Made by a program: the position numbers and the translations under genes. Of a DNA stretch of 64,000 bases, positions 33,923-45,002 are shown piece after piece. The notes below the pieces were generated by a model. That model had not been told where the DNA came from. It made no database searches and worked only from the letters and a program-made list of their open reading frames with translations. Position 1 is the first letter of the stretch. Each line of letters opens with the position of its first letter. This DNA comes from Trichodelitschia bisporula (lineage: Eukaryota; Ascomycota; Dothideomycetes; Phaeotrichales; Phaeotrichaceae): NCBI GenBank assembly GCA_010356995.1, contig ML996688.1, positions 868,001 through 932,000 of the forward strand, read 5' to 3'.

Positions 33923-34683
33923 TCAGTATGACTCGGAGTCGTCCTCCTCGAGGATGGGTCGCGCAGATACCGACAGTGGTCGATGCTTTGCCCACGCCCG
34001 TGACATGTTGCGATTGTCGTCGTCGCTGGCTTTCCTTGTTTTCAGCTTGCGCTCCAGGTCCTTTCGTTTCAGTCCTCGTCTTGACTCTTCCCGTTGGACT
34101 AAAGCTGGATTTGGTTCCTGCTTGATCTCCACTTGTCGGTCTTCACGAAACACGGGGTTGAAGGGAGGTCGAACAGGTTGCTCGGAGTCAATGCCCAGGA
34201 TGGCGGATAATTGGTTCGAGATAAGGGAAACGATATATGCGGATCCGACACCGATAATGGCTGCGGCGAAAAAGTAGGCGTAGAGGGGCTAGTAGGTTGG
34301 CATGTAATCGGCATTGGCTCGCATGACACAGATGTAATGGGAATTGGGACAATGACATGCTTTGGTTCTTCGCCCTCTTCTTCTTCCACACTGGCATTGT
34401 TCAAAACAGCGGATGCGTCTGAGACAGGGAACACAGAGAAATAACGGCCATTGGGGCTAGAATCTGGGGCAATGAGACACGGCATACGCACCTCGAACTG
34501 GGCCAGGAAGGATGCGCACCGGGCCACGATAGCAAGCGGCAGGCGCGCGAAATAGACGAATGGCGAAGCGAGGATGCAGAAGAGGCGCCAGAATGGGCCT
34601 AGAACGGTGCTCAAGACGGTAAAGGTCCAAAGGAGGGGAGTGACAAGGCTGGTGTAGAGTAGGCGGAGGGACACGTGCGCCAT
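33923..34683 (-). CDS. small two-segment membrane protein with basic/acidic tail
   Basis: Exons 34492-34683 and 33923-34288, with a 203-nt intron that is long for this genome but has GT-AG ends and keeps phase 0; 185 residues. The N-terminal 60 residues are largely hydrophobic (LLYTSLVTPLLWTFTVL, RLFCILASPFVYFARL). The exon junction LAQFE/PLYAYFF leads into another membrane segment, FFAAAIIGVGSAYIVSLISNQL. The remainder is charged, with a Lys/Arg-rich stretch (RRGLKRKDLERKLKTRK) and an acidic end. I do not recognise a named family; the layout suggests an ER or envelope protein. Intron retention would give a different, Ser/Pro-rich C-terminus. Confidence 0.75.
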
Positions 34684-35910
34684 GATGCAGTGGACCGAGG
34701 CCTTTCCGCAGCCCAGGTTTGGAGGGTGAGATGCTGCTGTCCGGAGGAAACAGCGATTGGGGACGGGTGAGATCCGGGATAGCGAGATCTGCAATCGCAA
34801 GGGGAAGGATGGGAAAGAACGATGAAGGGGGGTCGGAGCATTTTAGGAGGAAGATAGAGACAAGGCGAAGACGAGTGGCCTGTATGGCAGGCGGCCAGGC
34901 AGTAAGGCAGAAAGTTACTTACCGTAGGTTCAGGTCCGATCTGATCAAGGAACAAGGCGATGGCGCACTGACCTCCCAGGGATCAAAGCGCAAGGCCAAG
35001 ATATCTTTTTCAGGCTCTCGTCCCTTTTGAGGAATGCACGAAATCTCAAGGGAACCCCCGAACGGGGAAGGACGGAAGACACTGTGACTGGTGAACGGGC
35101 GCTTAGCCACGAGCTTGCCGCTGAAGAGGGCGGGACCTAGAACTAAGAGAGAACAAGGGCAAGGGCAGCTCTTTCCTTCTGGCTAGTCGCTCTGGTTGTA
35201 CCGTAATAATGGTTGTTGACTCTCTCTCTTCCTCACAGCTTCACCCCTCTTCTTTGCTGCTCTCGGGGCGAGACAAACGTAAGATTGATGACAGAGGCGG
35301 ATAACTTCCTCCATAACAATACTAGAGAAGACGAAGCAAAAGGGGAATGTTTGTTATTGTGTTGCTGCTGCTCTTGCAAGCAAACTGGTTCGACAAGCCA
35401 TCATCGTTCCCTTTTTCCCCTCGTTTCTTCCTTCCCCTACCCCACTTTTTTTGGGGGTTCCACTCAGACCACAAACCACTAAACCACCATCACGACCCTC
35501 GTCACTTCCTAAAAAATCCTCAACAGCAGAAGCGTCGCTTCCCTCGCTGCTTTGATATCCCCGCACTCCGCTCATCTCCCGACGACCCCCTCCCTCCTTT
35601 CCTCCCCCCCCCCCATCTTCCGCCCCGCTGCTCTATGGGCGGAGAGTTAAGGCATCCTTTCCCTCTAACCCTCGGACGTGCCCAACGCCCAGACCAACAC
35701 TTTTGCTTGCTAAACTTCCCCACCTCTCCCCCAGCCCCACCATCACCCATCAACCTACCTTCTCCGCACTTCTAAATATCACACATATCCCGCTCTCTCA
35801 CCTTCACTCCTCTCAGCGTATCGGTCATCTGAAGCAATCAACCACTTTGGCTTTCGTCTCAAAGTGTTCTCCATCGTCTACCATTCTCCAACCACCCCCC
35901 GTCCCGTCCC
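34684..35910. other. divergent intergenic region with pyrimidine-rich leader
   Basis: Upstream of the small membrane protein (minus) and the SNF1 beta-subunit gene (plus). From about 35220 to 35900 the plus strand is strongly CT-rich, including a run of 11 C at 35604-35614, as expected of a long fungal 5' leader. No gene is called. Confidence 0.55.
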
Positions 35911-37634
35911 ATGGGCAACAACACGTCCAAAGGCTCGGCGGGGAACGCTGCACAATCCCCACCCCCATCCACTCCCGTTCCAGGGTCGCAAACTGCCGCC
36001 AGCAATGCGCAGTCAGAACGTAGGCAGCCTCGTCGCCGCGAGTCCCTGGTCGGCCTGACGTCAAACCGCACGGCGAAGCCGTCGGCAAACCTCCAGAGCA
36101 CCATAGCTCATCCGACCACAGCACAATCTTCGTCACGCTCGGCCCGTGAAGCTCTTCGAAGTCAGACAGCCGCTGTGCCCTTCTTCTCGCAGCCCCCTCC
36201 TCCACAGAGTTCTCAGACCCCGCACTTGCGACCTCATACCGAGCGTGGAGAGAAACCAGAGCCGGAAAGGCCGGAGCAACGGTCCCCGCTGCCCGTGAGC
36301 CCTCCATCGGCACCTCAACCTTCCCAGCCCATAGCCGTAGCCACCACTGCTGCCGCTGCAGCCGCACAACATGCACCACTCTCGCCAGCCAGCACCACTG
36401 AGACCCCTTCTTTACTCGAAGATGAGACGTACGAGCTACCACCCGCGCAGTTTACGCGTCCACCCCGCCTGCCGCTCCCCATTGAAGAGGAGATGCGCAC
36501 TCCGGGATCGCCCATATTATCTCCAGATGACGTTGCGGCGCCAATTGGCCCTATGGCGGATGACGTTGGGTTGCCGCGTAGAACATCGGTGCTGAGTAGT
36601 GCGACTGCGGATGACGAGGACCTTGGAGACGACTTAGACTACTTGGAAGGCCCGCACAAGGCAGTGCCTACGATGATTGAATGGAGACAAGGTGGAGAGA
36701 AGGTCTACGTGACGGGTACCTTTGCTGGATGGGATCGTAAGTTCAGGTTGCATAAAGGGTAGGTTGATTACACCCTTTTGGTCATCTCTAGACACTGAGC
36801 TTGGGTCTTCTTCGTCTCATACTAACTCGTCTCAGGGGCCCGAGCAAGCACAAGGACGCCCTTTCAGCCGTGATCAACTTGCAGCCGGGGACACATCACA
36901 TTCGCTTCATCGTTGATGGTGACATGAAGCTGTCCAATACGCTCCCAACTGCCGTCGATTTCACAAACTTCCTTGTGAACTACATAGAAGTCTCAGCCGA
37001 CGACCTTCTACCCCACGACCCCACCAAGGCTGTTGATCAAACGGCGAAACCACTTCCTGCACTTGCTGCTCAGCCCGCCCCCGCTCCGCCACAGGTGGAA
37101 TTGCGCGCCCCACCAGGCGTGTTTCCTCCCCAGCTTCTCCCTCCAACGCCCGAGCTCATTCCCATTGTGATACCGCCGCGCGAGGCTACGCCACGTGCTT
37201 CTGCCACACGTGACTCTCCTAGGACGACGAGGCCAACGCCGGTAGCCCCGACAAAGCCGAAGAAGTATCACAACGTCATTCCTCAGTTTTTGGTGGATTT
37301 GGACGAATCGGAAGATTCCCCGCGCTTCGCAAGAGCGAGTGCTGTCGTCAGCACTGCACCTGCCCCACCAAGTCTGCCCCTGTTCCTTGGAAAGAGTATC
37401 CTCAACGGTAATACACCGATGAAGGATGATGCTAGCGTGCTCAATATGCCGAACCATACCGTCTTGAACCACCTCGCCACGAGCAGCATTCGCAACAAGG
37501 TGCTTGCCACGTCGGCCACGACGCGGTACAAGCGCAAGGCAAGTCATCACTGGCGTAGGATCAGCGTAGTGCTAACCGATTACTAGTTCCTCACGACCAT
37601 AATGTATAAGCCGACGTCGACCGACGTCCAATGA
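35911..37634 (+). CDS. SNF1/AMPK beta-subunit (GAL83/SIP2 type)
   Basis: Exons 35911-36758, 36836-37538 and 37587-37634 encode 532 residues. MGNNTSK at the start is an N-myristoylation signal. After a disordered Pro/Ser/Ala-rich region, a CBM48 glycogen-binding domain spans about 255-335 (VYVTGTFAGWDRKFRLHKGG, LQPGTHHIRFIVDG). The ASC domain is at the C-terminus (IPQFLVD, LPLFLGKSILN, PNHTVLNHL, ATTRYKRKFLTTIMYKPT). The protein tethers the SNF1 kinase alpha and gamma subunits and helps target the kinase during glucose limitation. The first intron is 77 nt GT-AG. The second (37539-37586, 48 nt) starts GC in the consensus AAG/GCAAGT, a GC-AG intron, and the last exon encodes only 15 residues. 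Confidence 0.95.
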
Positions 37635-37646
37635 AAACGTGCGCCA

Positions 37647-38054
37647 TTAACATGGCTGTAAGCTAACGCTCTTAATGCAACCTTGGAATTTGGGCGGAAG
37701 TTTGCCGGTTACGTGCTTTTTACGGATACCATACGGTTTGTTGCTGCCTTTTGCAGCCTGGGCGCTCGATAAAAGTGCTACAATGACGAAGGAAGCCGTT
37801 AGTCCTTGTCTCGGCTTTGATGCTTCTTGCATCACCTCTCGATGAGCTTCCTTGGTGTCAGCAAAAGTCTGTAGATAATCATGTCGCTGGTCGCAGGTGG
37901 ACAAACGCTCTAAATCGTCTTCTCCGCCACGGCGGCGTTTGAGCGCGAGTTCCCCAACAAAAGGGTCTCTCTCGGGTTCATCCCCCTTGCTCGGATATCT
38001 GATCTGATTTGGTTGGGAAAATGGGTTATCTGGGCGGACATGCTGGCGTGGCAT
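37647..38054 (-). CDS. hypothetical small protein (doubtful)
   Basis: An intronless frame of 135 residues between the 3' end of the SNF1 beta-subunit gene and KAE1. The composition is protein-like: charged heptad-like stretches (FVGELALKRRRGGEDDLERL) and one hydrophobic segment (GLTASFVIVALLSSAQAA) before a basic tail. No known domain is seen. Its stop is only 12 bases from the stop of the convergent neighbour, so it may be chance sequence inside a 3' UTR. Confidence 0.25.
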   Translation of the reverse strand: MPRQHVRPDNPFSQPNQIRYPSKGDEPERDPFVGELALKRRRGGEDDLERLSTCDQRHDYLQTFADTKEAHREVMQEASKPRQGLTASFVIVALLSSAQAAKGSNKPYGIRKKHVTGKLPPKFQGCIKSVSLQPC

Positions 38055-38185
38055 ACTGAGGGTTTGGATGTGTGGTAATTTCGCCCCTTAGACCTGATGC
38101 TTTGTCGTTCTTTGTTCTGGTAGACGGGCGGAATAGATTGCATGGCGCTTGTGGGTCAATGGTGCTTTTTAATGCTGTGTCCGCT

Positions 38186-39345
38186 TCATCCGTCCCGACC
38201 CCGCCATCCCACATACACGGCATCCGTCCGGAAGCGCTGCGTAGTGAAGCTTCCCTCTATAGACCCGCGCACGCCGGTGTTGTACTCCAGCAGCCCAGCA
38301 TGCGCAATCATAATGCCGTTGTCAATGCAAAACCGCTCATCCGTCGCAAACACGCTGCCGCCACGCTCGTGCGCCATACTCCCCATCATCTCCTGCAACC
38401 GCTCATTGCACCCCACCCCCCCGACAATAAGCACCTGCGTCGCGCCCACATGCGCCATCGCCCGCTCCGTAATCTCAACCAGCATCGCAAACGCCGTCTC
38501 CTGCAAACTGAAACACAGATCCGCCGGCGTGACCCGCTTACCATCCACCTCCATCCCCTCGGGACTCAGCACCCGCGAAGCAATTATCTCAGTAGCAGCC
38601 AACACGCCGCTGAACGAGCAATCCATTCCTTTAACCGCGTAGGGCAGGTCGACGAGGATACCACCGCCCTGCTTGGCGAGTTGCTCGACGTTATACCCTG
38701 GCGCTGGGTCGTTGGGTATGCACAGCGCGCGCGCGAAGCGGTCGAGGCAGTTTCCTACCGCGATGTCGAGGGCTTCGCCGAAGATGCGGTATCGGTGCGC
38801 GGCGTAGGCGATTACTTGGGTGTTGCCCCCCGACACGTAGAGGACGACGGGGTGGCTGGCGCCGGTTATGGCGCGGCCCATTTCGATGTCTATGTCGCCC
38901 ATTAGTTGTGATCGGGAGGGAGGAAGCAGAGGAGGCACGCACGTCCAACGCAGTGATTAACCCCCACCAAACCCCCCTCCCCCAGTCCCCACAGCGCCGC
39001 CAGCGTCCTAGCCACAACCGCCACGGCCTGCAGCGGCGCGCCCATGCCCGGCCCCCTTGTGTAGGATATGCATGTTATATCGCAGGGCCGGACGCGCGCC
39101 TGCTGCATGGCGCGTTTGACGAGCCGGACTATCCAAGCTCTATGGTGGGCCGCTGTGTCCTTGGGGAGGAAGCCGGCGCCGGGGGGGGAGTGGTAGGTAT
39201 GGCGGAGGTTGGCGAGGATGGTGGGGGGAGCTGCCGGGGAGGAGTGCGAGATGATGCCGATGCCGAGTTTGTTGGCGGAGCCTTCGAGGCCGAGGGATAT
39301 GGTCCGCTTCCCGCTGGGGGACGGCGGAGGGGGGTTTTCGGACAT
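38186..39345 (-). CDS. KAE1: KAE1 / OSGEP, tRNA t6A threonylcarbamoyltransferase
   Basis: Exons 38943-39345 and 38186-38889 with a 53-nt intron; 368 residues. It is the catalytic subunit of the EKC/KEOPS complex, which transfers threonylcarbamoyl to A37 of ANN-decoding tRNAs. The ASKHA-fold sequence begins [14 protein letters not shown]. The metal-binding HxxxH is H131 and H135 (VNHCVGH, with H135 split by the intron). [19 protein letters not shown] and the late motif [15 protein letters not shown] follow, then FIGGVGCNxRLQ-like [10 protein letters not shown]. Lacking a mitochondrial presequence, this is the cytosolic KAE1 rather than QRI7. It also serves the window's own ANN-decoding tRNA-Thr type in general. 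Confidence 0.96.
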
Positions 39346-40495
39346 GGTGGTGGATTATTTGAAGGTTGAGATGGGAATGTGGGGGAGGTGTGTGGTGGGG
39401 TTGAGGTTTGAGGCGGAAGGGGCGTGCCAAGGATGCAGCCTTGTGGCTGGGCTGAGGGGTTTTTGCTGACGATGACGAGCGAGGGGCGCGGGCTTGTGGT
39501 TGGCTGTTGGGATATGAAGCTTTTTGGAGGGGCAGCCTTGCGGTCTTGTGCTCGTAAGTCGAAAAGAGGGTAGAGCGATGGGTCATTCTCGATTTGAGTA
39601 GGATATCAATCATTGAAGTTTCACTAAGCTGCTTTCAATATTTTCTCGGCAAGGAGCCCGTTCGAGCCTCGATCCCCTTTACGAAGGGTTGAACGAGTAT
39701 GCTGATAATCGTGAGTTGGAGGCGAGAAAGTAGAGCTCTCATACCTGACGAGCTGGGAGGATATGGCTAGAGAAGTCTAATGCTCATAATATCCACGGTA
39801 AGCCATCTCGAAAGATGCTTGGACTCCATCGTGCAGGTGAGGTTGTGGCAAATTCAAGGTCCTCAAGCGACTCACCATAGATGATGCTCAGCTACCGCGT
39901 CATCCAACAGGCATACGCAACGCAGGGCAGGGCAGGGTGTAAAAGGCTCTACCGTTCCACCCTCATGTTGATCGAACTCAGCTGGGGGTTGTTGCAAGCT
40001 TGATATTCAAAAAGCTCCCATCTAGAGTAAACACTGCATCTGATTTGTCAAGTGATAATCAACCGCCCACTAACGGTTGGTGTGCATAAAGCTGATTGAA
40101 CGAGATTCGAGCAAATCCATCAGACAGCCTTGCAAACCTTCTAGCACCCCTTTCGAACCCCCTTCGCAGCAGCAAGACAGCTGTAACGGACTTGCAAAAG
40201 GCTGTCCACCATCAGCACTGTACTCGCTACAAATCAGGCCTCTTAGAACATAGAAGGTGCGGGCCCTCCATATCCAGACGCAACAAGCCATAAGAGAGGC
40301 TTAGCAAAGAAAAGGAAAAGTCGCATCTTGTTCCGAAAACGCCCCAACCATCCAAGCAAAGCTCGGTATCCTCGCCTCCCAGCCAGCACCGAAACACCAT
40401 AGAGTACAAACATTCAGAGCAATGGATGCTTGAGCGCCAGTGCCGCTCTGCCAATCGATGAAGCGTTGCATCTCATACCCACGTCCCAGGAATAC
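39346..40495. other. intergenic, no gene recognised
   Basis: Upstream of KAE1 and downstream of the centromeric histone gene. Short frames only. No tRNA, repeat or domain recognised. Confidence 0.5.
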
Positions 40496-41129
40496 TTATC
40501 CCAACCCACCCCAAGCGCCACGGATACGTCGTGCAAGCTGAATGTCCTTCTGCATGATAGTGACACGCTTCGCATGGATGGCGCAAAGGTTGGTATCCTC
40601 GAAGAGATGCACTAGGAAAGCTTCCGTCGCCTCCTGGAGCGCCATAATGGCCTGTGATTGCCAGCGCAGGACCTCACCATGGGGCACGAAGCTGAGGGCA
40701 ACCTCCCTGACCTGTTCATCAACTTAGACATGCGCCATATAGAAACCCAGAATATGCTCACAAGACGCGCAAAGGGAAGTTTAGTCAGCAACAGCTCCGT
40801 CGAGCGCTGGAAGTGCCGAATCTCGCGCAGTGCGACTGTGCCAGGCTTGTACCGGCGCTTCTTGCTGGGGGTTGGGGGTTCAGCTGCCGTCGGTTAGTAC
40901 AGTGTACATAACATGCGCCCTGCACGATGCAGCAGCTCAACGATGGATTGATCATACTCCTGCGAACCGTTTTGACCGGCGCCGCAACAGGTCTCTTGCC
41001 GCCCGGTTGGCGCACACCGCTCGCGCTGCTGCTGGAGAGTCGACCGCCCGAGGGGCGCGCACGTCCGGTACCACGTCCAGCACCGCGCGTGGGACCGTGG
41101 ACGGCGGTTTGTTTAGTGCGAGGTGCCAT
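40496..41129 (-). CDS. centromeric histone H3 (CENP-A / CenH3)
   Basis: Exons 40958-41129, 40762-40883 and 40496-40711 (introns 74 and 50 nt), 169 residues. The N-terminus MAPRTKQTA resembles H3 but soon turns into a longer Arg/Gly/Ser-rich tail. The histone fold then runs from [22 protein letters not shown] to [29 protein letters not shown]. Between them, loop 1 of the fold is [17 protein letters not shown], longer and different from canonical H3, and the end GAWGGLG replaces the H3 end. These features mark the centromere-specific variant, which replaces H3 in centromeric nucleosomes and recruits the kinetochore. Canonical H3 is the only serious alternative and the loop rules it out. Confidence 0.95.
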
Positions 41130-41860
41130 GTTGTTGCGAAAGAGTGACCGAGCCGATGCGACCGTAGGAGTTTTGGCGCAATTGCACCCGCATGCACGGT
41201 AGGGTGGTCGGACGAAGGAGGAGAAATGTGGGAGGCTGGTAGCGCGGGGATGGAGTTGAGGGTGGGTGGTCGTGGAGGATGATCGCGGGGGTGGGTGTGA
41301 TGCCTCAGTATCCGAGTCGTGGCTTCCCAGAGGGCCGTACGTACGCCCGGAGTTCTTGGGTTGGCGTGAGTTTGGGGTTGAGTGGTTGTCGCGAAGGTCG
41401 GGGCCTTGTTGTTGCTCTCAGGTTCGCGGCGCGTTGAAGGGCAGAGGCTGGTCGTGTGGCTGGTGCTTTGCTTTGTTGATGTGTGGCTGAAGCAGGGAGC
41501 GGAGCGGAGCGGAGCGGAGAGGTGCGAAAACAGCCAAGGCCAAGGCAAAGGGTTATGGCTAAGCTATGACGCCCTTACCGCATTTGACCCAGCGAAGATT
41601 GGACGGAAGCCACTTCGCTGGCCTTCTCCGATCCATGCTCGAGGCAATTCGCATTTCCAACCACTTCTCCGTCTTGGTGCAACTTGGCCTCGTCTGGCAG
41701 CTTGTATATGAGGAATCTACTTCCACGCTAGCATTCAACTCCGTAGCATAACTCATTGCTTGCTCTCTTGCATCTACTCCATTCCCGTCCCGCTCTTTGT
41801 CTCCATCCCGAGCTCTCCACCTCACCACCACCCAGCCTCCGCCCCTTATCCCCGCGCATC
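41130..41860. other. divergent promoter region (CenH3 / derlin)
   Basis: A 731-base region between divergent starts. It contains a GGAGC pentamer repeat and a leader for derlin. An upstream in-frame ATG at 41756 exists for derlin but the family starts at 41861. Confidence 0.5.
41496..41515. repeat. GGAGC pentamer repeat
   Basis: Four exact tandem copies in the shared CenH3/derlin promoter. Confidence 0.75.
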
Positions 41861-42638
41861 ATGAACGCAATGGCCGACCAAATCCCACTAGAGCAGTGGT
41901 TCTGGGAAATGCCCCTCCTAACCCGCTGGTGGACAAGCTCAGCCATCGCATGCGCCGTCCTCGTCCAATGCCGCATCCTCTCCCCCTTCAACCTCTTCTA
42001 CAGCTACCGTGCCGTCATGAAGGGGCAATACTGGCGCCTCTTCACACCATTCATATACTTCGGTCCACTCTCACTGGACCTCCTCTTCCACGTCTTCTTC
42101 CTCGCTCGCTACTCCCGCCTCATCGAGGAATCCTCCGGTCGCTCCCCAGCGCACTACAGCTACATGCTCGCTTTCGCCGCTGCCTTCCTCCTCTGCCTCG
42201 CCCCGCTCTTCTCTATCACTTTCCTCGGCTCCGCGGCTAGTAGCACCATGGTCTACGTCTGGAGTCGCCGGAATCCGGATACCTTGCTCAGCTTCTTCGG
42301 TCTGCTGGTCTTCCGCGCGCCCTGGCTGCCGTGGGTGCTCATGGCCGTGAGCGTCGCGATGCATGGCATCATTCCGCGGGATGAGATTTGCGGGGTTGTG
42401 GTTGGGCACGGTGAGTTCCGTTTCTCACGGATGCTTGAGGCGCAGTTACTGATTCCTCGCAGTCTGGTACTACTTCAATGACATCTACCCTCCGACCCAC
42501 AATGGTCACCGCCCGCTCGACCCGCCAGGGTGGTGGGTCCGTCTATGGGAAGATCGCCCCGCCGAAACGGAGGTGGACGATGTGCAGCATGACGTGGCAG
42601 TGGCAGCGGCACCAGTACCAGCAGCCGAGGTTCGGTAG
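41861..42638 (+). CDS. derlin (DER1 family), ER-associated degradation
   Basis: Exons 41861-42410 and 42463-42638, 52-nt intron, 241 residues. Derlins are inactive rhomboid-like proteins of the ER membrane that help move misfolded proteins to the cytosol for degradation. The start MNAMADQIPLEQWFWEMP and the following PLLTRWWTSS, QYWRLFTPFIYFGPLSLDLLFH and YVWSRRNPD are family-typical. GLLVFRAPWLPWVLMAVS is a later membrane segment, and VVVGHVWYYFNDIYP crosses the splice junction. A short acidic tail follows the last segment. An upstream in-frame ATG would add 35 residues but does not fit the family. Confidence 0.95.
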
Positions 42639-42901
42639 GCCATGATAGGACATGGTGAAAGCTCGCTACATGGGCAGGCGTTTTGGTTGTGGCTGGATGG
42701 CATGTATTCACAAGTGATACCCGGATAAAATCGAATTTAGGCATGATTCCTTCCTTTGCATCTCTTCGCTTCTATTACTACCTTAGAATTCCTCCACGGC
42801 TGCAGACTATGCGCGGTATCAGTATGTACTGACCCTCTGTCCAGTGATATCCCCCCCATCCGACGCCGGAAATGCCGTCAATGAACCCAATCATCACACA
42901 C

Positions 42902-45002
42902 TCAAGCACCGAGCAACTCCTTGGGCAGGCAAGCAAACACAGTGCTCACACTCGCCATAGCAGCGCTAATCACAATGAGCACCCAATTCATCCACCACTC
43001 ACCCCTACCCAGTTCCTTGCCAAACAGCTTGAGATGAAACGCAAGCGGCAAGATGATGCAAATGGTGAAGCAGCACACAGCGCCCAGAAACGTCATGATG
43101 CGATCAAAACTCGGGAACACAATCGCAATCGCCACAAACACAATAGTCGTGATAACGCGGATCGCGCCCTTTAGCAACCCACGCGATAACGCCGATAACC
43201 CGACGCAGCCGGAATTGCTAGCAATCGCGCGCGAGTCGAGTCCGACCATGACTTCGATGGTGGTGACGATGGGACGGGCGTTGAGGGGGATCTTAGTGAG
43301 CGGAATGATGGCGATGAAGGCGACAATCATGACGGAGAGGAAGTTGGGGTAGCCGGCTGTGCGGAGGATGTTAGATGTGATTTCCTCGCTGACTTCGTCG
43401 CCGAACATAAGGAGGCCTGCGACGGCCATGCTGGTGTCGAGCAGGTAGGTGAAGGCGTAGGTGATGTCGACGCCGCGGTGGTACTTGTATGGATGGCGCA
43501 TGTCCCGGTAGATGTTGGGGAACACGCTGTGGCCGCCCCAGGGAGCTGAGGATGATTAGCGGGTGATATACTAGCTGTGGGGGATACTTACACATGAGTA
43601 GACCGAATGCTAGCGGCAGGGTAAGCCAGCTCTGGGGGAAAAGATAGGTTTTGGCAGGGCTCCGAAGGGAGCCTGGGGCCTCGGCCTTGACGAGCCCGTC
43701 GATGAACACAGCGGCCACAACTGTGATGGTCAGCCTCGTGATCATGCTTCAGAAGGAATTACACTTACTGCCAAAGCAGCACATGACGCCCAGGATGCTA
43801 GTAAAGCTCAACAAACGAAGTGGAAGAAAACTGAGGGGTATCAAAACGACGCAGCAGATGAGTTTCCATGTAAGCGCTCCAACTCCGGGAATTAGGGCAT
43901 CTAGGCTGTCTGCAAAGAGAACCACCAATGCTACACAAGCAGCAACAAGCTCAATGGTGAACAAAAGGCTGGTTGCAAGACGAGCCTTGGAGCCAAAAGA
44001 GACAAACGCGAGATCCGCAAACGTGATCAGCGAGTTGTCCACATCAAGACACTTTGCAAGCAGTTTAGCGGTGTACTTAGTCGTGATGGCCGAGTAGGCA
44101 AAGAAGATCATGCCCACGACCCAACCCGAGTACTTCAGCCCCAACGGGAGACTGAGCAGACCAACACCAATGAGGACGTTTACGGAGTTGAAGATGGTCT
44201 GCGGCAGAGTGGATTGTCCCACCACAACATTGTAGATCACGCCGTCTTCTTCCACTTGCTTCACGATTAGCGGAGTCCGCTCCTTATCCGGGGTAGCGTC
44301 CTTGATCTGCTGCTCCGCAACAAGACGCGCGGCATGTCTCCTGATGGGCTCGGCTAAGCGCGAGTTCATGCTCCCGTACATGGTGCCGTAACTGCCGCCA
44401 AAGGCTGATGCTAGCGAGGGTTCGACGCTGAAGAGTTCGTCTCTGGCGGCCAGCCTCTGCTCACTGAGACGCCTCTGCAGTGCTGACTGTTCGCCAGACC
44501 CCTCAGCGTCATCATCGTGGACAGCACCGTCAGATGCATGTCGGGGTTCGTTATCGAAAGCATCACGAAGTAAAGATCTAGAGGCCTCCGGGCTCTCAGC
44601 AATGTCCTCGCGGGCGTACGTATGGGCGTCATCCTCGGACTCGAAACGAAAAGCCGGTCGTACGGGAGTGATTTCGTGGAAACCTGCAGCACGTTGCCAG
44701 GAGCGCGCAAAGTTGTCGATGCTATTGACACCGCCAGCCTGACGCAGGGCACTGAGGCGCATAGTCATGGAGGACCTGTGACGACGCGTAGATTAGCTTA
44801 CTGTTCGCGTCGAGAAGGGTCAAAACACAAACCGTCTGCGCCGCATTCCGCCATAGTATCCATCCTCCTCGTCGTCTCTAGAGTGTACTGAATGAGCATC
44901 CTCGCTCCATTGGATGTGGCTACCCGTTGTATCAACGGATCCCACACGCCCTCCTCTTTCATAATCGTCCCAATTTGGCGGGGGTTTGTTCGGCACGTTC
45001 AT
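42902..45002 (-). CDS. vacuolar amino-acid transporter, AVT1-like (AAAP family)
   Basis: Exons 44827-45002, 43769-44775, 43592-43720 and 42902-43545 (introns 51, 48, 46 nt), 651 residues. A long hydrophilic N-terminus (to about 250) precedes about ten membrane segments. These include NVLIGVGLLSLPLGLKYSGW and the conserved LLMSPWGGHSVFPNIYRDMRHP, built across an intron. Then come FTYLLDTSMAVAGLLMFGD and KIPLNARPIV. AVT proteins exchange neutral amino acids across the vacuolar membrane in antiport with protons. The first intron has a weak GTTTTG donor, chosen because it alone keeps frame into SSMTMRLSALRQAGG, so the very N-terminus is less certain. Confidence 0.9.

Noticed and set aside
39655-39715. 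Possible tRNA-like TTCGAGCC element
   Set aside because: No matching acceptor, D or anticodon arms could be built around it.
40785-41129. Histone H3-like short protein of 114 residues
   Set aside because: This is only exon 1 of the centromeric H3 gene read through its intron.
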